64,000 nucleotides of DNA from Enterobacillus tribolii (GTDB lineage: Bacteria > Pseudomonadota > Gammaproteobacteria > Enterobacterales > Enterobacteriaceae). The stretch covers positions 1-64,000 of the forward strand of contig NZ_QRAP01000013.1 of the NCBI RefSeq assembly GCF_003363015.1. The letters run 5' to 3'. Position numbers and translations under genes: made by a program. A model generated the notes under the pieces. That model was given only the letters and a program-made list of their open reading frames with translations. It had not been told where the DNA came from and did no database searches. Shown piece by piece: positions 1-10,024 of this stretch. Every line of letters starts with the position of its first letter. Within the stretch, counting starts at the first letter, position 1.

Positions 1-40
1 TGGGCTGCCTCGCTGCTGAGCCGTGCTGTTTGCCGGTCAG

Positions 41-98
41 TGGAGGCGCATTATAGGGACTTCCTGATGGCTGACAAGTGTTAATTTAAAAAAAATGT
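41..98 (-). promoter_or_regulatory. rrn P1 promoter (reads out of window)
   Basis: On the minus strand a -35 box TTGTCA (72-77) is followed after 16 bp by TATAAT (50-55), then the GC-rich discriminator GCGCC and a likely +1 A near 41. A T/A-rich UP-like tract (about 79-98) lies directly upstream. The 16-bp spacer, discriminator and following CACTGACC match Enterobacterales ribosomal RNA P1 promoters. In E. coli clpB is followed by rrnG in this orientation, so a 16S gene probably starts beyond the left edge; it is not in the window. Confidence 0.85.
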
Positions 99-140
99 TT
101 GATCGCTGTTTTTGTGAGCAATAACTCGTTTTAACCCCCT

Positions 141-170
141 CATAAAACAAAGGCGGCCAACCGGCCGCCT
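141..170 (-). terminator. clpB intrinsic terminator
   Basis: The perfect hairpin AGGCGGCC-AACC-GGCCGCCT (151-170) is followed on the minus strand by TTGTTTTATG. It lies just after the clpB stop and before the rrn promoter, so it should insulate the two units. Confidence 0.8.
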
Positions 171-186
171 CTCAGGGCAAATACGC

Positions 187-2763
187 TTACTGCTGTTTTG
201 CCACAATCGCATCGTTTTCTACATCCAGGGTAATCACCGGCCCCGGCAACAACTTCCCGGACAGGATTTGCTGCGCCAGCGGGTTTTCGATTTCCTGCTG
301 GATGGCGCGTTTCAGCGGACGCGCGCCATATACCGGATCGAACCCGGTTTTCGCCAGATGATCCAGCGCCGCATCGCTGACTTTGACCAGATACCCTTTC
401 TCTTCCAGGCGCTGATACAGGCGCTGCAACTGGATGTGGGCAATCGCCTTGATATTCTCCTGACCCAGAGGGTGGAAAACCACGGTTTCATCAATACGGT
501 TGATAAACTCAGGGCGGAAGTGGTGCGACACCACGCTCATCACCAGCTCTTTCATCTCGTCGTAGTTCAGTTGACCGAAACGATCCTGAATCATATCGGA
601 CCCCAGATTCGAGGTCATGATAACCACCGTATTACGGAAGTCGACGGTCCGGCCCTGCCCGTCGGTAAGACGCCCGTCATCCAACACCTGCAACAGGATA
701 TTGAATACGTCAGGATGCGCCTTCTCCACTTCATCAAGCAGAATCACCGAGTATGGACGGCGACGCACGGCCTCCGTCAAATACCCGCCTTCTTCATAAC
801 CGACATATCCCGGAGGCGCACCGACCAGACGCGACACCGAATGTTTCTCCATGAATTCAGACATGTCGATACGCACCATCGCATCGTCGCTGTCGAACAG
901 GAAGTTAGCCAACGCTTTGCACAGCTCCGTTTTCCCGACCCCGGTCGGCCCGAGGAACAGGAATGAGCCAATCGGACGGTTGGGATCGGATAACCCGGCA
1001 CGGCTGCGGCGAATCGCGTTAGATACGGCCTCAACCGCTTCATTCTGCCCGATCACACGTTTATGCAGTTCATCTTCCATACGCAACAGCTTGGCCCGCT
1101 CACTCTCCAGCATTCTGGAGACGGGGATACCGGTCCAGCGCGCCAGCACTTCGGCGATTTCCGCGTCGGTGACTTTGTTGCGCAGCAGCTTCATGCTCTT
1201 GCCTTCGGCCTGGGTTGCCGCCGCCAGCTGTTTTTCCAGCGCGGGAATTTTGCCGTACTGAATTTCCGACATCCGGGCCAGATCGCCCATACGGCGCGCC
1301 TGCTCCAGCGAAATCTTAGTCTGTTCCAGTTCGGCTTTAATGTTTTGCGTGCCGGTCAGCGACGCTTTCTCCGCCTTCCATTCTTCTTCCAGTTCAGAGT
1401 AATCGCGCTCTTTTTGCTCTAATTCTTCATTGAGCATATCAAGACGCTTTTTACTCGCCTCATCCGACTCTTTCTTCAGCGCCTGCTGCTCCAGCTTAAG
1501 CTGGATAACGCGGCGCTCAAGACGATCCAGCGCTTCTGGTTTAGAGTCGATCTGCATACGGATGCTGGACGCGGCTTCGTCGATCAGGTCGATCGCTTTA
1601 TCCGGCAGTTGCCGGTCGGCAATATAGCGGTGTGAAAGCGTTGCCGCCGCCACGATGGCCGGATCGGTGATCTGGACATGGTGATGCAGCTCATAACGTT
1701 CTTTCAGGCCGCGCAAAATCGCAATGGTGTCTTCGACTGACGGCTCCGCCACAAATACTTTCTGGAAACGGCGTTCCAGCGCGGCGTCTTTCTCGATGTA
1801 TTGGCGGTATTCGTCCAGCGTCGTCGCGCCGACGCAATGCAGCTCGCCGCGGGCTAACGCGGGTTTGAGCATGTTACCGGCATCCATCGCGCCGTCCGCT
1901 TTACCGGCGCCGACCATGGTATGCAGCTCATCAATGAACAAAATGACGCTGCCTTCCTGTTTCGCCAGGTCGTTGAGTACGCCTTTCAGGCGCTCCTCAA
2001 ACTCGCCGCGATACTTCGCACCGGCCACCAGCGCCCCCATATCCAGCGAAAGAACCCGCTTGTTCTTCAGCCCCTCAGGCACTTCACCGTTGATGATACG
2101 CTGGGCCAGTCCTTCAACGATCGCCGTTTTCCCGACGCCCGGCTCCCCGATCAACACCGGGTTGTTCTTGGTACGACGCTGCAATACCTGGATGGTGCGG
2201 CGGATTTCTTCATCACGCCCGATCACCGGGTCCAGCTTGCCCATCTCTGCCCTTTCGGTCAGATCGATGGTGTATTTTTTCAATGCCTGGCGTTGATCCT
2301 CGGCATTTTGATCTTCCACTTTTTCACCTCCCCGCATTTGATCGATGGCCGCGTTGATTTTGGCTTCAGTCACACCCGCCGCTTTAAGCAAATCGCTTAA
2401 GCTGCCGCGATCGTCCAGTGCGGCCAGAACAAACAACTCTGAGGAAATAAAGGTGTCATTACGCTTCTGCGCCAGCTTGTCGCACAGATTCAACACCCTG
2501 ATTAGTTCGTGGGAGGGCTGAACATCGCCGCCGGTCCCTTCCACCTGTGGCAGGCGACCAATCGCCTGCTCGATTTCGTTACGTAAATTCGCCGCGTTCA
2601 CGCCGACGGCTGTTAATAACGGGCGAACCGTGCCCCCCTCCTGATTCAGCAATGCGCTCATCAGATGCAACGGTTCTATAAACTGGTTGTCGCGCCCAAG
2701 GGCTAAAGATTGGGCGTCAGCGAGGGCAAGCTGGAACTTGTTAGTTAAACGATCCAGACGCAT
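187..2763 (-). CDS. clpB: ATP-dependent chaperone ClpB
   Basis: Hexameric cytoplasmic AAA+ disaggregase that works with DnaK to extract proteins from aggregates. The 858 aa length matches the family. An N-terminal Clp repeat domain (about 1-145) precedes AAA1 with Walker A GEPGVGKT (K212), a long M-domain coiled coil (about 410-520) and AAA2 with Walker [10 protein letters not shown] (about 604-612). A Val codon GTG near residue 149 sits where E. coli initiates the short ClpB form, so a second internal start is possible. The gene follows rluD-pgeF in the same direction but has its own heat-shock promoter in the 122-bp gap. Confidence 0.98.
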   Translation of the reverse strand: MRLDRLTNKFQLALADAQSLALGRDNQFIEPLHLMSALLNQEGGTVRPLLTAVGVNAANLRNEIEQAIGRLPQVEGTGGDVQPSHELIRVLNLCDKLAQKRNDTFISSELFVLAALDDRGSLSDLLKAAGVTEAKINAAIDQMRGGEKVEDQNAEDQRQALKKYTIDLTERAEMGKLDPVIGRDEEIRRTIQVLQRRTKNNPVLIGEPGVGKTAIVEGLAQRIINGEVPEGLKNKRVLSLDMGALVAGAKYRGEFEERLKGVLNDLAKQEGSVILFIDELHTMVGAGKADGAMDAGNMLKPALARGELHCVGATTLDEYRQYIEKDAALERRFQKVFVAEPSVEDTIAILRGLKERYELHHHVQITDPAIVAAATLSHRYIADRQLPDKAIDLIDEAASSIRMQIDSKPEALDRLERRVIQLKLEQQALKKESDEASKKRLDMLNEELEQKERDYSELEEEWKAEKASLTGTQNIKAELEQTKISLEQARRMGDLARMSEIQYGKIPALEKQLAAATQAEGKSMKLLRNKVTDAEIAEVLARWTGIPVSRMLESERAKLLRMEDELHKRVIGQNEAVEAVSNAIRRSRAGLSDPNRPIGSFLFLGPTGVGKTELCKALANFLFDSDDAMVRIDMSEFMEKHSVSRLVGAPPGYVGYEEGGYLTEAVRRRPYSVILLDEVEKAHPDVFNILLQVLDDGRLTDGQGRTVDFRNTVVIMTSNLGSDMIQDRFGQLNYDEMKELVMSVVSHHFRPEFINRIDETVVFHPLGQENIKAIAHIQLQRLYQRLEEKGYLVKVSDAALDHLAKTGFDPVYGARPLKRAIQQEIENPLAQQILSGKLLPGPVITLDVENDAIVAKQQ

Positions 2764-2800
2764 AACTCCTCCAATGGCATGTCAAACTTCTACTGGCTAA

Positions 2801-2829
2801 TAGATGAGGCCGGGCAAAAATTTTTCAAG
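2801..2829 (-). promoter_or_regulatory. sigma-32 heat-shock promoter of clpB
   Basis: Minus strand CTTGAA (2824-2829), a 14-bp spacer and CCTCATCTA (2801-2809) fit the RpoH consensus (CTTGAA, then CCCATnT). The arrangement resembles the known E. coli clpB promoter. The start codon lies about 38 bp downstream. Confidence 0.75.
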
Positions 2830-2885
2830 TTAATTTTGGCACTGAGTCACACTTTTTTTGGCTAAAAAATCACAATTTCTTGAAA

Positions 2886-3617
2886 TTATTTTATCCAGAT
2901 GAAAGACGCCATGCGGCCGGTCACCCGCTCACGGCGATAAGAGAAGAAGTCCTGCGGTTGGCTCACGGTGCAATATTCGCCCCCGCTGATGGAATGAACG
3001 CCGAGCGCCCGCAGGCGCTGGCGCGCCAACAGGTAAATATCGGCCAGATATTTGTCGCCACGCGGAACAAAGGCCTGCGCAGCCTGCGGGTCGCGGTGCA
3101 CAAAGCCCGCCCTCACTTCCGCGCCGACCTCAAAGGCCGTAGGTCCGATGGCCGGCCCCAGCCAGGCGACGATCTCCTCCGGTAAGGCGGAGAAGCACGA
3201 CACCGTCTGCTCCAGCACGCCGTCACACAGCCCGCGCCATCCGGCATGCGCCGCCGCTACCTCATCCCCCCGGCGGGAGGCGAACAGTACGGGCAGGCAG
3301 TCCGCCGTCATCACCGCGCAAACCTGCCCGGCTAACCGGGTGTAGACGGCGTCGGCACGCGTATCGGCAACCGGCAGCCCGTCCAGCGTCACTACCCGTG
3401 TGCCGTGGATCTGCTCCAGCCAGCACGGCTGCGCGGGGAGCGCCGCCATACCTGCCAGCAGACGACGGTTCTCCTCAACATCGTCAGGCTCATCGCCGAC
3501 ATGCGTTCCCAGATTCAATGAATCATAGGGCGGACGGCTGACGCCGCCCCGGCGCGTAGAGCTGTATGCCATCACCCCCGCGGGCGCGTCCCAGACGGGG
3601 AAAATCAGCGGACTCAT
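2886..3617 (-). CDS. pgeF: PgeF (YfiH/LACC1 family) multicopper-type oxidase / nucleoside enzyme
   Basis: Member of the YfiH/LACC1 family, 243 aa. In the literature these proteins are linked to peptidoglycan editing and to purine nucleoside cleavage. The metal-binding His/Cys/His residues lie in EQIHGT, TADCLP and AAHAGW. The start ATG overlaps the rluD stop by four bases (ATGA, 3614-3617), so the two are translationally coupled. The exact physiological substrate cannot be told from sequence. Confidence 0.93.
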   Translation of the reverse strand: MSPLIFPVWDAPAGVMAYSSTRRGGVSRPPYDSLNLGTHVGDEPDDVEENRRLLAGMAALPAQPCWLEQIHGTRVVTLDGLPVADTRADAVYTRLAGQVCAVMTADCLPVLFASRRGDEVAAAHAGWRGLCDGVLEQTVSCFSALPEEIVAWLGPAIGPTAFEVGAEVRAGFVHRDPQAAQAFVPRGDKYLADIYLLARQRLRALGVHSISGGEYCTVSQPQDFFSYRRERVTGRMASFIWIK

Positions 3618-4594
3618 AGCCAGTCAAGCTGATCGCGGAAAGCTTCGGTGTCGGCTTGCAGCGCTTCAATCAGCTCCACCATGTCCTGCGGGAGCGGAGC
3701 GTGCCACTCCATTTGAATGCCGCTGATCGGATGATATAAGCGCAGCATGGTGGCATGCAGCGCCTGGCGATCAAACTTGCGCAACACGCTGATAAACTGT
3801 TCCGAAGCGCCTTTGGGCGGACGCGGACGACCACCGTAAAGCGGATCGCCCACCAGCGGATGGTTGATATGCGCCATGTGGACGCGGATCTGGTGCGTAC
3901 GCCCGGTTTCCAGGCGCAGACGCAGGCGGGTATGGGCGCGGAAATGTTCCATGATGCGGTAGTGCGTCACCGCCGGTTTCCCCATCGGATGCACCGACAT
4001 ATGCGTACGCTTCGTCGGGTGGCGCGAAATCGGTTCGTTGACCATACCGCCGGCCGTCATGGTGCCAATAGCCACGGCCTCGTATTCACGGGTGATCTCG
4101 CGCTCCTGCAATGATTCCACCAGGCGGGTCTGAGCCGGAACGGTCTTCGCTACCACCATCAGGCCGGTGGTGTCTTTGTCCAGACGGTGCACGATGCCGG
4201 CACGCGGCACGTCGGCGATTTCAGGATAGTGATGCAGCAGCGCATTCAGCACGGTGCCGTCCGGGTTACCCGCCCCCGGATGAACCACCAGGTCGCGCGG
4301 CTTGTTGATCACGAGAATGTCTTCGTCTTCATATACGATATCGAGCGCGATATCCTGCGGTTCCCAACGCGCTTCTTCTTCAATCAGCGCGTCAATGGCG
4401 ATATCCTCCCCGCCCAGCACTTTTTCCTTCGGCCGATTGATGATAATGCCGTTAACCGTGACGCGATCGTCTAAAATCCACTCTTTTATGCGTGATCGTG
4501 AATAATCAGGGAACAATTCGGCCAAAGCCTGATCTAACCGTTGGCCGAGCTGTGATTCTGTTACCGTCGCGGTAAGCTGTACTTGTTGTGCCAT
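3614..4594 (-). CDS. rluD: 23S rRNA pseudouridine(1911/1915/1917) synthase RluD
   Basis: Makes three pseudouridines in helix 69 of 23S rRNA, needed for normal 50S assembly. An N-terminal S4 RNA-binding domain (about 18-78) is followed by the RsuA/RluA catalytic domain with motif HRLDKDTTG and catalytic Asp139. The 326 aa length matches E. coli. It is transcribed divergently from bamD with a 132-bp shared upstream region, and its last codons overlap pgeF. Confidence 0.97.
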   Translation of the reverse strand: MAQQVQLTATVTESQLGQRLDQALAELFPDYSRSRIKEWILDDRVTVNGIIINRPKEKVLGGEDIAIDALIEEEARWEPQDIALDIVYEDEDILVINKPRDLVVHPGAGNPDGTVLNALLHHYPEIADVPRAGIVHRLDKDTTGLMVVAKTVPAQTRLVESLQEREITREYEAVAIGTMTAGGMVNEPISRHPTKRTHMSVHPMGKPAVTHYRIMEHFRAHTRLRLRLETGRTHQIRVHMAHINHPLVGDPLYGGRPRPPKGASEQFISVLRKFDRQALHATMLRLYHPISGIQMEWHAPLPQDMVELIEALQADTEAFRDQLDWL

Positions 4595-4726
4595 ATGTGA
4601 TTTCTTCAGTTAACGTTGGGTTTTCTCAGCGTTGCCGTTTAAAATAGTGTGCTATTGTAGCTGGTCTTTGTCGGGAGCTTAACGGAGAGACTCCCGGAAC
4701 AACACAAAAAGGGTAATCGAAACGTC

Positions 4727-5470
4727 ATGACGCGTATGAAATATCTGGTGGCTGCCGCCACATTAAGCCTGATGCTGGCAGGTTGCTCCAGTTCCAAAGA
4801 TGCGGTGCCTGATAGTCCGCCGGCGGATATCTATGCCACCGCGCAGCAAAAGTTGCAGGACGGTAACTTTAAAGGCGCGATAACGCAACTGGAAGCGTTA
4901 GATAACCGCTATCCTTTTGGTCCGTATTCCCAGCAGGTGCAGTTGGATCTGATCTACGCCTACTATAAATCTGCGGATCTGGCGATGGCTCAAGCGTCCA
5001 TCGATCGCTTCATGCGTCTGAACCCGACTCACCCTAACATTGATTATGTACTCTATATGCGCGGTCTGACCGACATGGCGATGGACGACAGCGCATTACA
5101 GGGCTTCTTCGGCATCGATCGCTCCGATCGCGATCCCGAACACGCCCGTCAGGCTTTCCGCGACTTTACTCAGCTGGTGCAGAGCTACCCGAACAGCCAA
5201 TACCGGGCTGATGCAACCAAGCGCCTGATCTTCCTGAAAAACCGTTTATCAAAGTATGAGCTGTCCGTGGCGGAATACTACACCAAGCGCGGCGCCTACG
5301 TCGCCGTCGTTAACCGCGTAGAGCAGATGCTGCGTGATTATCCGGATACCCGGGCAACGCGTGATGCGCTGCCGCTGATGGAAAATGCTTACAAGCAGCT
5401 GCATCTGTTCAGTCAGGCAGAGAAAGTGGCGAAAATTATCGCCGCCAACCCGGGCACGTCGGGGAGCTGA
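4727..5470 (+). CDS. bamD: Outer membrane assembly lipoprotein BamD
   Basis: Essential BAM-complex lipoprotein that binds BamA and receives outer membrane beta-barrel precursors on the periplasmic side. The signal peptide ends in lipobox LAGC (Cys20). The rest of the 247 aa is TPR-like helical hairpins (about 30-235). The residues after the lipid Cys are SSS, with no Asp at +2, consistent with outer membrane sorting. It is monocistronic, with a strong terminator downstream, and divergent from rluD as in E. coli. Confidence 0.97.
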   Translation: MTRMKYLVAAATLSLMLAGCSSSKDAVPDSPPADIYATAQQKLQDGNFKGAITQLEALDNRYPFGPYSQQVQLDLIYAYYKSADLAMAQASIDRFMRLNPTHPNIDYVLYMRGLTDMAMDDSALQGFFGIDRSDRDPEHARQAFRDFTQLVQSYPNSQYRADATKRLIFLKNRLSKYELSVAEYYTKRGAYVAVVNRVEQMLRDYPDTRATRDALPLMENAYKQLHLFSQAEKVAKIIAANPGTSGS

Positions 5471-5490
5471 AACATCCCCGCTAAAACGCA

Positions 5491-5518
5491 AAACGGCAGC
5501 CATCGCTGCCGTTTTTTA
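5491..5518 (+). terminator. bamD intrinsic terminator
   Basis: Hairpin AACGGCAGC-CATC-GCTGCCGTT followed by TTTTT, 20 bp after the bamD stop. Confidence 0.9.
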
Positions 5519-5768
5519 TTCTGTACAATTATTATACCCGCAACAGACACAAAAATAACCGGAACCGCGCCGTACCTTTGCTCCAATCCAACCACTATGC
5601 GCGATTCCGCGCGTCGGCTCAAGCGCTAAATCATCAGGATTTATGCGGAATCACAATTCAACTTAACTTTGCAAAAACTGAAGAAAATTCGTGATTTTAC
5701 TCTCACATTTTCGTCCGGGTAGCGCTATGCTGAATTCAACGAGACGGAAAGACAGAGAGGTAGACTCT

Positions 5769-6107
5769 ATGACAATCAATATCACCAGTAAGCAAATGGA
5801 AATCACCGCTGCAATTCGCCAACATGTCGAAGACCGTCTGAGTAAACTGGAGAAATGGCAAACGCACCTAATCAATCCACACATAATTTTGTCTAAGGCG
5901 CCTGACGGCTTCATCGCCGACGCAACGATCAACACACCGAACGGTACGCTGGTCGCCAAAGCCAAACATGGGGATATGTACACGGCCATCAATGAGCTGC
6001 TCAACAAGCTGGAGCGGCAGTTGAACAAGGTACAGCACAAAGGTGAAGCCCGCCGGGCCACCATGAGTGTGAAAGAAGCGAATTTACAAGAGGAAGACGC
6101 CGAATAA
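5769..6107 (+). CDS. raiA: Ribosome-associated inhibitor RaiA (YfiA, short HPF)
   Basis: Stationary-phase and cold-shock factor that binds the 30S decoding region, blocks translation and counters 100S dimer formation. The start at 5769 gives 112 aa, matching E. coli (113), with Shine-Dalgarno AGAGAGG at about 5754-5760. An upstream in-frame ATG at 5691 has no such site. The HPF/RaiA fold with basic helices is clear, and the C-terminus is acidic (NLQEEDAE), a YfiA feature that distinguishes it from HPF. It lies alone between bamD and pheL. Confidence 0.95.
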   Translation: MTINITSKQMEITAAIRQHVEDRLSKLEKWQTHLINPHIILSKAPDGFIADATINTPNGTLVAKAKHGDMYTAINELLNKLERQLNKVQHKGEARRATMSVKEANLQEEDAE

Positions 6108-6139
6108 TCCTTTCTTTCCTGACGACGAAACTGTGGATA

Positions 6140-6163
6140 AACGCGCCAGCCGGCGCGTTTTTT
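6140..6163 (+). terminator. raiA terminator
   Basis: Stem ACGCGCC-AGCC-GGCGCGT followed by a run of Ts. It directly abuts the -35 element of the phe promoter. Confidence 0.85.
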
Positions 6164-6164
6164 G

Positions 6165-6194
6165 TTGACACGGCAAAAGCCGGACGGGTAAGTT
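6165..6194 (+). promoter_or_regulatory. pheL-pheA promoter
   Basis: The consensus -35 TTGACA (6165-6170) is followed by an 18-bp spacer and a weak -10 TAAGTT (6189-6194), about 35 bp before the pheL start. The exact -10 assignment is tentative. Confidence 0.55.
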
Positions 6195-6228
6195 AAGTGC
6201 AGAATTTTATGTAAAGTTAAGATTACCC

Positions 6229-6276
6229 ATGACGCATGTACCGTTTTTCTTCGCATTCTTTTTTACCTTCCCCTGA
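6229..6276 (+). CDS. pheL: phe operon leader peptide PheL
   Basis: A 15-residue leader, [15 protein letters not shown], with seven Phe codons, two residues different from E. coli [15 protein letters not shown]. Ribosome stalling at the Phe codons when charged tRNA-Phe is scarce favours the antiterminator and lets transcription reach pheA. It is followed by the attenuator hairpin. Too short for ordinary gene callers, but certain by similarity and position. Confidence 0.95.
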   Translation: [15 protein letters not shown]

Positions 6277-6320
6277 CTGGGAGGCGCTTTTTCGCGTAAG
6301 AATGCATGCGAAGAAAAACA

Positions 6321-6348
6321 AAAAGCCTCCCAAAGGGAGGCTTTTTTT
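6321..6348 (+). terminator. phe attenuator terminator
   Basis: Hairpin AAGCCTCC-CAAA-GGGAGGCTT with a T-run, between pheL and pheA. An upstream GGGAGGCGC segment (about 6279-6288) can compete for pairing, as expected of an attenuator. Confidence 0.9.
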
Positions 6349-6371
6349 ATACCCGGAACAAGGCAGACATT

Positions 6372-7535
6372 ATGACAGATAACCCATTACTTAACCTGCG
6401 CGAACGTATCAGCGCCCTGGATAAAAAAATTCTCGCACTGCTGAGCGATCGCCATGGACTGGCGCTGGAGGTTGCCCGGGCCAAGCAGGCAACGCATCGC
6501 CCTATTCGCGACAAAGAGCGCGAGAAGGAGCTGCTGAGCACGCTGGTCGAAGAAGGCAGGAAGCTGCACCTCGACGGTCACTACATCACCCGCCTGTTCC
6601 AGCTTATCATTGAAGACTCCGTGCTGACCCAGCAGGCCCTGCTGCAGCAACAGCATAACCAGACCACGCTGCGTTCAGCCCGTATCGCCTTCCTCGGCCC
6701 GAAAGGCTCTTACTCGCACCTTGCGGCCCGCCAGTACGCTGCGCGCCATTTTGAGCAACTGATTGAATGCGGCTGCCTCCGATTTCAGGATATTTTTTCC
6801 CAGGTGGAAACCGGGCAGGCAGACTATGCCGTCGTACCGATCGAAAACACCAGTTCCGGCTCCATCAACGATGTTTACGATCTCCTTCAGAACACCAGTT
6901 TGTCCATCGTTGGTGAAATGACGATCCCTATCGATCACTGCGTACTGGTCACCACGCCAACCTCATTGAATGAGATCCGCACCGTTTACAGCCATCCGCA
7001 GCCCTTTCAGCAGTGCAGTCAGTTCCTGAACGGTTTTCCGGACTGGAAAATTGAGTATTGTGAAAGCACCGCGGCCGCGATGGAAAAAGTTGCCGCCGAA
7101 AACTCCCCTCACGTTGCCGCGCTGGGCAGCGAAGCCGGCGGCGCCCTGTATGGACTGCAGGTGCTAGAGCATAACCTCGCCAATCAGCAACAAAACATCA
7201 CCCGCTTCATCATTCTGTCGCGTAAAGCCGTCGACGTGGTGTCGCAGGTGCCGGCCAAAACCACACTGCTTATGGCTACCGGACAGCAGTCCGGCGCACT
7301 GGTCGACGCGCTGATGGTGTTCCGCAATCACGGTATCGTGATTACCAAGCTGGAGTCCCGCCCGATCTACGGCAACCCCTGGGAAGAGATGTTTTATCTG
7401 GACGTACAGGCCAACCTGAATCACAGCGACATGAAGAACACGCTGGAGGATCTCAAGCCCATAACCCGCTCACTGAAGGTGCTCGGCTGCTATCCGAGCG
7501 AAAACGTGGTTCCTGTGGAACCCCGCAGAGCATAA
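6372..7535 (+). CDS. pheA: Bifunctional chorismate mutase / prephenate dehydratase
   Basis: P-protein of phenylalanine synthesis: converts chorismate to prephenate and then to phenylpyruvate. An N-terminal AroQ chorismate mutase domain (1-about 90) leads into prephenate dehydratase (about 105-285, with the TRF motif in NITRFIIL) and a C-terminal ACT regulatory domain (about 300-387, with ESRP) that binds Phe for feedback inhibition. The start at 6372 gives 387 aa, matching E. coli (386). Reading further upstream would run through the attenuator hairpin. Confidence 0.97.
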   Translation: MTDNPLLNLRERISALDKKILALLSDRHGLALEVARAKQATHRPIRDKEREKELLSTLVEEGRKLHLDGHYITRLFQLIIEDSVLTQQALLQQQHNQTTLRSARIAFLGPKGSYSHLAARQYAARHFEQLIECGCLRFQDIFSQVETGQADYAVVPIENTSSGSINDVYDLLQNTSLSIVGEMTIPIDHCVLVTTPTSLNEIRTVYSHPQPFQQCSQFLNGFPDWKIEYCESTAAAMEKVAAENSPHVAALGSEAGGALYGLQVLEHNLANQQQNITRFIILSRKAVDVVSQVPAKTTLLMATGQQSGALVDALMVFRNHGIVITKLESRPIYGNPWEEMFYLDVQANLNHSDMKNTLEDLKPITRSLKVLGCYPSENVVPVEPRRA

Positions 7536-7567
7536 AAAAACCCCGGCGATATCGCCGGGGTTTTTGC
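7533..7567. terminator. Bidirectional terminator pheA/tyrA
   Basis: The perfect 20-bp palindrome CCCCGGCGATATCGCCGGGG (7541-7560) is flanked by A7 on the left and T5 on the right. It can therefore end both converging transcripts. Confidence 0.92.
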
Positions 7568-7585
7568 TTTATTCATCCGCCGCCA

Positions 7586-8707
7586 TTATGCCCGGCTGTC
7601 GTTAGCCTGACGCAGCAACGAACGGCTCTCTTCCTGGAAACGGCGCGCATAGTCGCCGAACCAATGCTCCACGCGGGAAAAGCTTTCAACAAACGCAGCC
7701 TTGTCGCCGTTTTCCAGCAGGGAAATGGCTTCGCCAAAGCGTTGGTAGTAGCGCTTGATCAGCGCAATGTTATTCCCCGACGACATGATGATATCGGCAT
7801 AAAGTTGGGGATCCTGCGCAAACAAACGCCCTACCATCGCCAGCTCCAGCCGGTAAATCGGCGAGGAAAGCGCCAGCAACTGCTCCAGTTGAACGTTTTC
7901 TTCCGCCAGATGCAGCCCGTAAGCGAACGTGGCGAAGTGACGCAGCGCCTGAATGAACGCCATGTTCTGATCATGCTCGACCGCGCTGATGCGGTGCAGC
8001 CGCGCGCCCCAGACCTGCAATTGCTCCAGCAGCCATTGATAAGACTCCGGCTGACGTCCGTCGCAATACACAATGACCTGCTTGGCAAAGCTGCCGACAT
8101 CGGGGCCGAACATCGGGTGCAGCCCCAGTACCGGCCCGCGGTGAGCCGCCAGCATCGCCTGCAACGGCTGATTCTTCACCGAAGCGAGATCCACCAGCAG
8201 GCAATCGTCCGGCAGCGGCGGCAAGCGGGAAATAACCTCCGCCGTCAGGTGAATCGGTACGCTGACGATCACCATGCCGGCATCCGCCAGCAGCGTTTCC
8301 GCCTGCGGCCAATCCTCCTGCTCAAGAATACGTACCTGATAACCGGACAGCGTCAGCATACGCTGAAACAGCGCCCCCATCTGCCCGCGGCCGCCGACAA
8401 TCACCACCGGGCGCAGATCCGGCTTCAGCGTCTTAAAGCCTTTGTCATTTTCGCTGGAGTAGGATTCCCGCATTACGCGCCGCAGCACGTCCTCGATCAG
8501 ATCGGGCGGCACCCCCATCTGCGCCGCTTCCTGACGGCGCGAAGCCAGCATAGAGGCCTCGCGTTCAGGAACGTAAATCGGCAGACCGTAACGACTTTTA
8601 ACCTCACCGACTTCCGCGACCAGCTTCAGCCTGCGGGCCAGTAAATCCAGCAATCCTTTATCCACTTCATCGATCTGATCGCGTAGCGCGGTTAATTCAG
8701 CCACCAT
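7586..8707 (-). CDS. tyrA: Bifunctional chorismate mutase / prephenate dehydrogenase
   Basis: T-protein of tyrosine synthesis: chorismate to prephenate, then NAD-dependent oxidative decarboxylation to 4-hydroxyphenylpyruvate. The AroQ mutase domain spans about 1-90. The dehydrogenase follows with its dinucleotide-binding motif [11 protein letters not shown] near residue 101. The 373 aa length is the family norm. It lies 5 bp downstream of aroF and is probably in the same TyrR-controlled transcript. Confidence 0.97.
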   Translation of the reverse strand: MVAELTALRDQIDEVDKGLLDLLARRLKLVAEVGEVKSRYGLPIYVPEREASMLASRRQEAAQMGVPPDLIEDVLRRVMRESYSSENDKGFKTLKPDLRPVVIVGGRGQMGALFQRMLTLSGYQVRILEQEDWPQAETLLADAGMVIVSVPIHLTAEVISRLPPLPDDCLLVDLASVKNQPLQAMLAAHRGPVLGLHPMFGPDVGSFAKQVIVYCDGRQPESYQWLLEQLQVWGARLHRISAVEHDQNMAFIQALRHFATFAYGLHLAEENVQLEQLLALSSPIYRLELAMVGRLFAQDPQLYADIIMSSGNNIALIKRYYQRFGEAISLLENGDKAAFVESFSRVEHWFGDYARRFQEESRSLLRQANDSRA

Positions 8708-8712
8708 CAGTA

Positions 8713-9795
8713 TTACTCTCCCGCATTGCGTGCACGCAGGGCATTACCCAGTTTCTGGTGCATCTCGCGCAGCAGTTCATCGGTGGAATCCCAGTCGATG
8801 CAGGCATCGGTGACCGATACGCCGTAACGCATCTCGCTGCGCGGTTGCTCCGAGCTTTGGTTGCCCTCAAATAAATTGCTCTCCAGCATAACACCGATGA
8901 TCGATCGGTTCCCTGCGTTAATCTGTTCCACCACCGAGCGCGCCACCGCCGGCTGACGGCGGAAGTCTTTGTTGGAGTTACCGTGGCTGCAATCGACCAT
9001 CAGGGAAGGACGCAGCCCGGCTTTCTGCATTTGCTGCTCGCAGTCGCTGACGTGCTCTTCCGCGTAATTCGGCGTTTTTCCACCGCGCAGAATCACATGC
9101 CCGTCCGGATTCCCCTGCGTTTGCAGCAGACAAACCTGGCCGGATTGGTTGATCCCCATAAAACGATGCCCCATTGAAGCGGCCTTCATCGCATTGATGG
9201 CGGTTCCCAGGCTGCCGTCGGTGCCGTTTTTAAAGCCGACCGGCATCGAAAGCCCCGACGCCATCTCGCGATGGGTCTGAGATTCCGTGGTTCTCGCGCC
9301 AATCGCCGACCAACTGAACAGGTCGCCGAGGTACTGCGGGGAGTTGGGATCCAGGGCTTCGGTCGCCAGAGGCAGCCCCATTTCCGCTAACGACAGCAGA
9401 AGTTGACGGGCGATAATCAACCCGTTTTCCACGTCAAACGAACCATCCATATAAGGGTCGTTGATCAACCCTTTCCAGCCCACGGTCGTTCTGGGCTTTT
9501 CAAAATAAACACGCATCACGATATACAGTTGGTCACGCAGTTCAACTGACAAGGCTTGTAAACGACGGGCATAGTCAAGGGCAGCATCAGGGTCATGGAT
9601 AGAACAAGGGCCACATACCACCAGCAAGCGGTGGTCATCGCCTTTCAGGATGTTGGCGATCGTAGCGCGGGAAGCGGCGATCTGCTGTTGCAGCCCGTCA
9701 TCCAGAGGGAAGCGGTTCTTCAGTTCTTCCGGCGTAATCAGCACCTGTTCTTCAATGATGTGCACGTTGTTCAGTGCGTCTTTTTGCATAATCAT
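8713..9795 (-). CDS. aroF: 3-deoxy-7-phosphoheptulonate synthase, Tyr-sensitive (AroF)
   Basis: Condenses phosphoenolpyruvate with erythrose 4-phosphate, the first step of the shikimate pathway; the AroF isozyme is Tyr-inhibited. The metal-binding Cys lies in [10 protein letters not shown], and [10 protein letters not shown] and the C-terminal [12 protein letters not shown] are family hallmarks. Two starts are close: ATG 9795 ([14 protein letters not shown] 8 nt upstream) and ATG 9789 (MQKDALNN, as in E. coli AroF). Spacing favours 9795. Upstream in-frame codons run through the operator region and are unlikely to be translated. Confidence 0.95.
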   Translation of the reverse strand: MIMQKDALNNVHIIEEQVLITPEELKNRFPLDDGLQQQIAASRATIANILKGDDHRLLVVCGPCSIHDPDAALDYARRLQALSVELRDQLYIVMRVYFEKPRTTVGWKGLINDPYMDGSFDVENGLIIARQLLLSLAEMGLPLATEALDPNSPQYLGDLFSWSAIGARTTESQTHREMASGLSMPVGFKNGTDGSLGTAINAMKAASMGHRFMGINQSGQVCLLQTQGNPDGHVILRGGKTPNYAEEHVSDCEQQMQKAGLRPSLMVDCSHGNSNKDFRRQPAVARSVVEQINAGNRSIIGVMLESNLFEGNQSSEQPRSEMRYGVSVTDACIDWDSTDELLREMHQKLGNALRARNAGE

Positions 9796-9871
9796 GATAG
9801 CGACCTTATTCGTGATGGTTATATGGATGATGACTGCCTGCGTGACAGTAAGAAATACATTACCCACGCCA

Positions 9872-9928
9872 TGTAAAGTTTGCAATCCATATGTGTAAAG
9901 AAATAATTACCGTAAACTTTACACTACA
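9872..9928 (-). promoter_or_regulatory. Three TyrR boxes upstream of aroF
   Basis: Three 18-bp sites at 9872-9889, 9894-9911 and 9911-9928 each carry a (T/C)GTAAA-type half site and the obligatory G-N14-C spacing of TyrR boxes (TGTAAA-N6-TTTACA). E. coli aroF also has three TyrR boxes, so tyrosine-dependent repression of aroF-tyrA is expected. Individual box strength is not known. Confidence 0.65.
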
Positions 9929-10024
9929 CTTTTAAACAAAACTTGAAGCGCTGCGCAGAATCATCAGCATGAGCATCACAGCGCCGGGCATCGATGGTAG
10001 AATGCTGAATTCTGCGGAGGTTGC

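Noticed and set aside
6306-6371. N-terminal extension of pheA
   Set aside because: It would translate the attenuator hairpin; the ATG at 6372 matches the family start.
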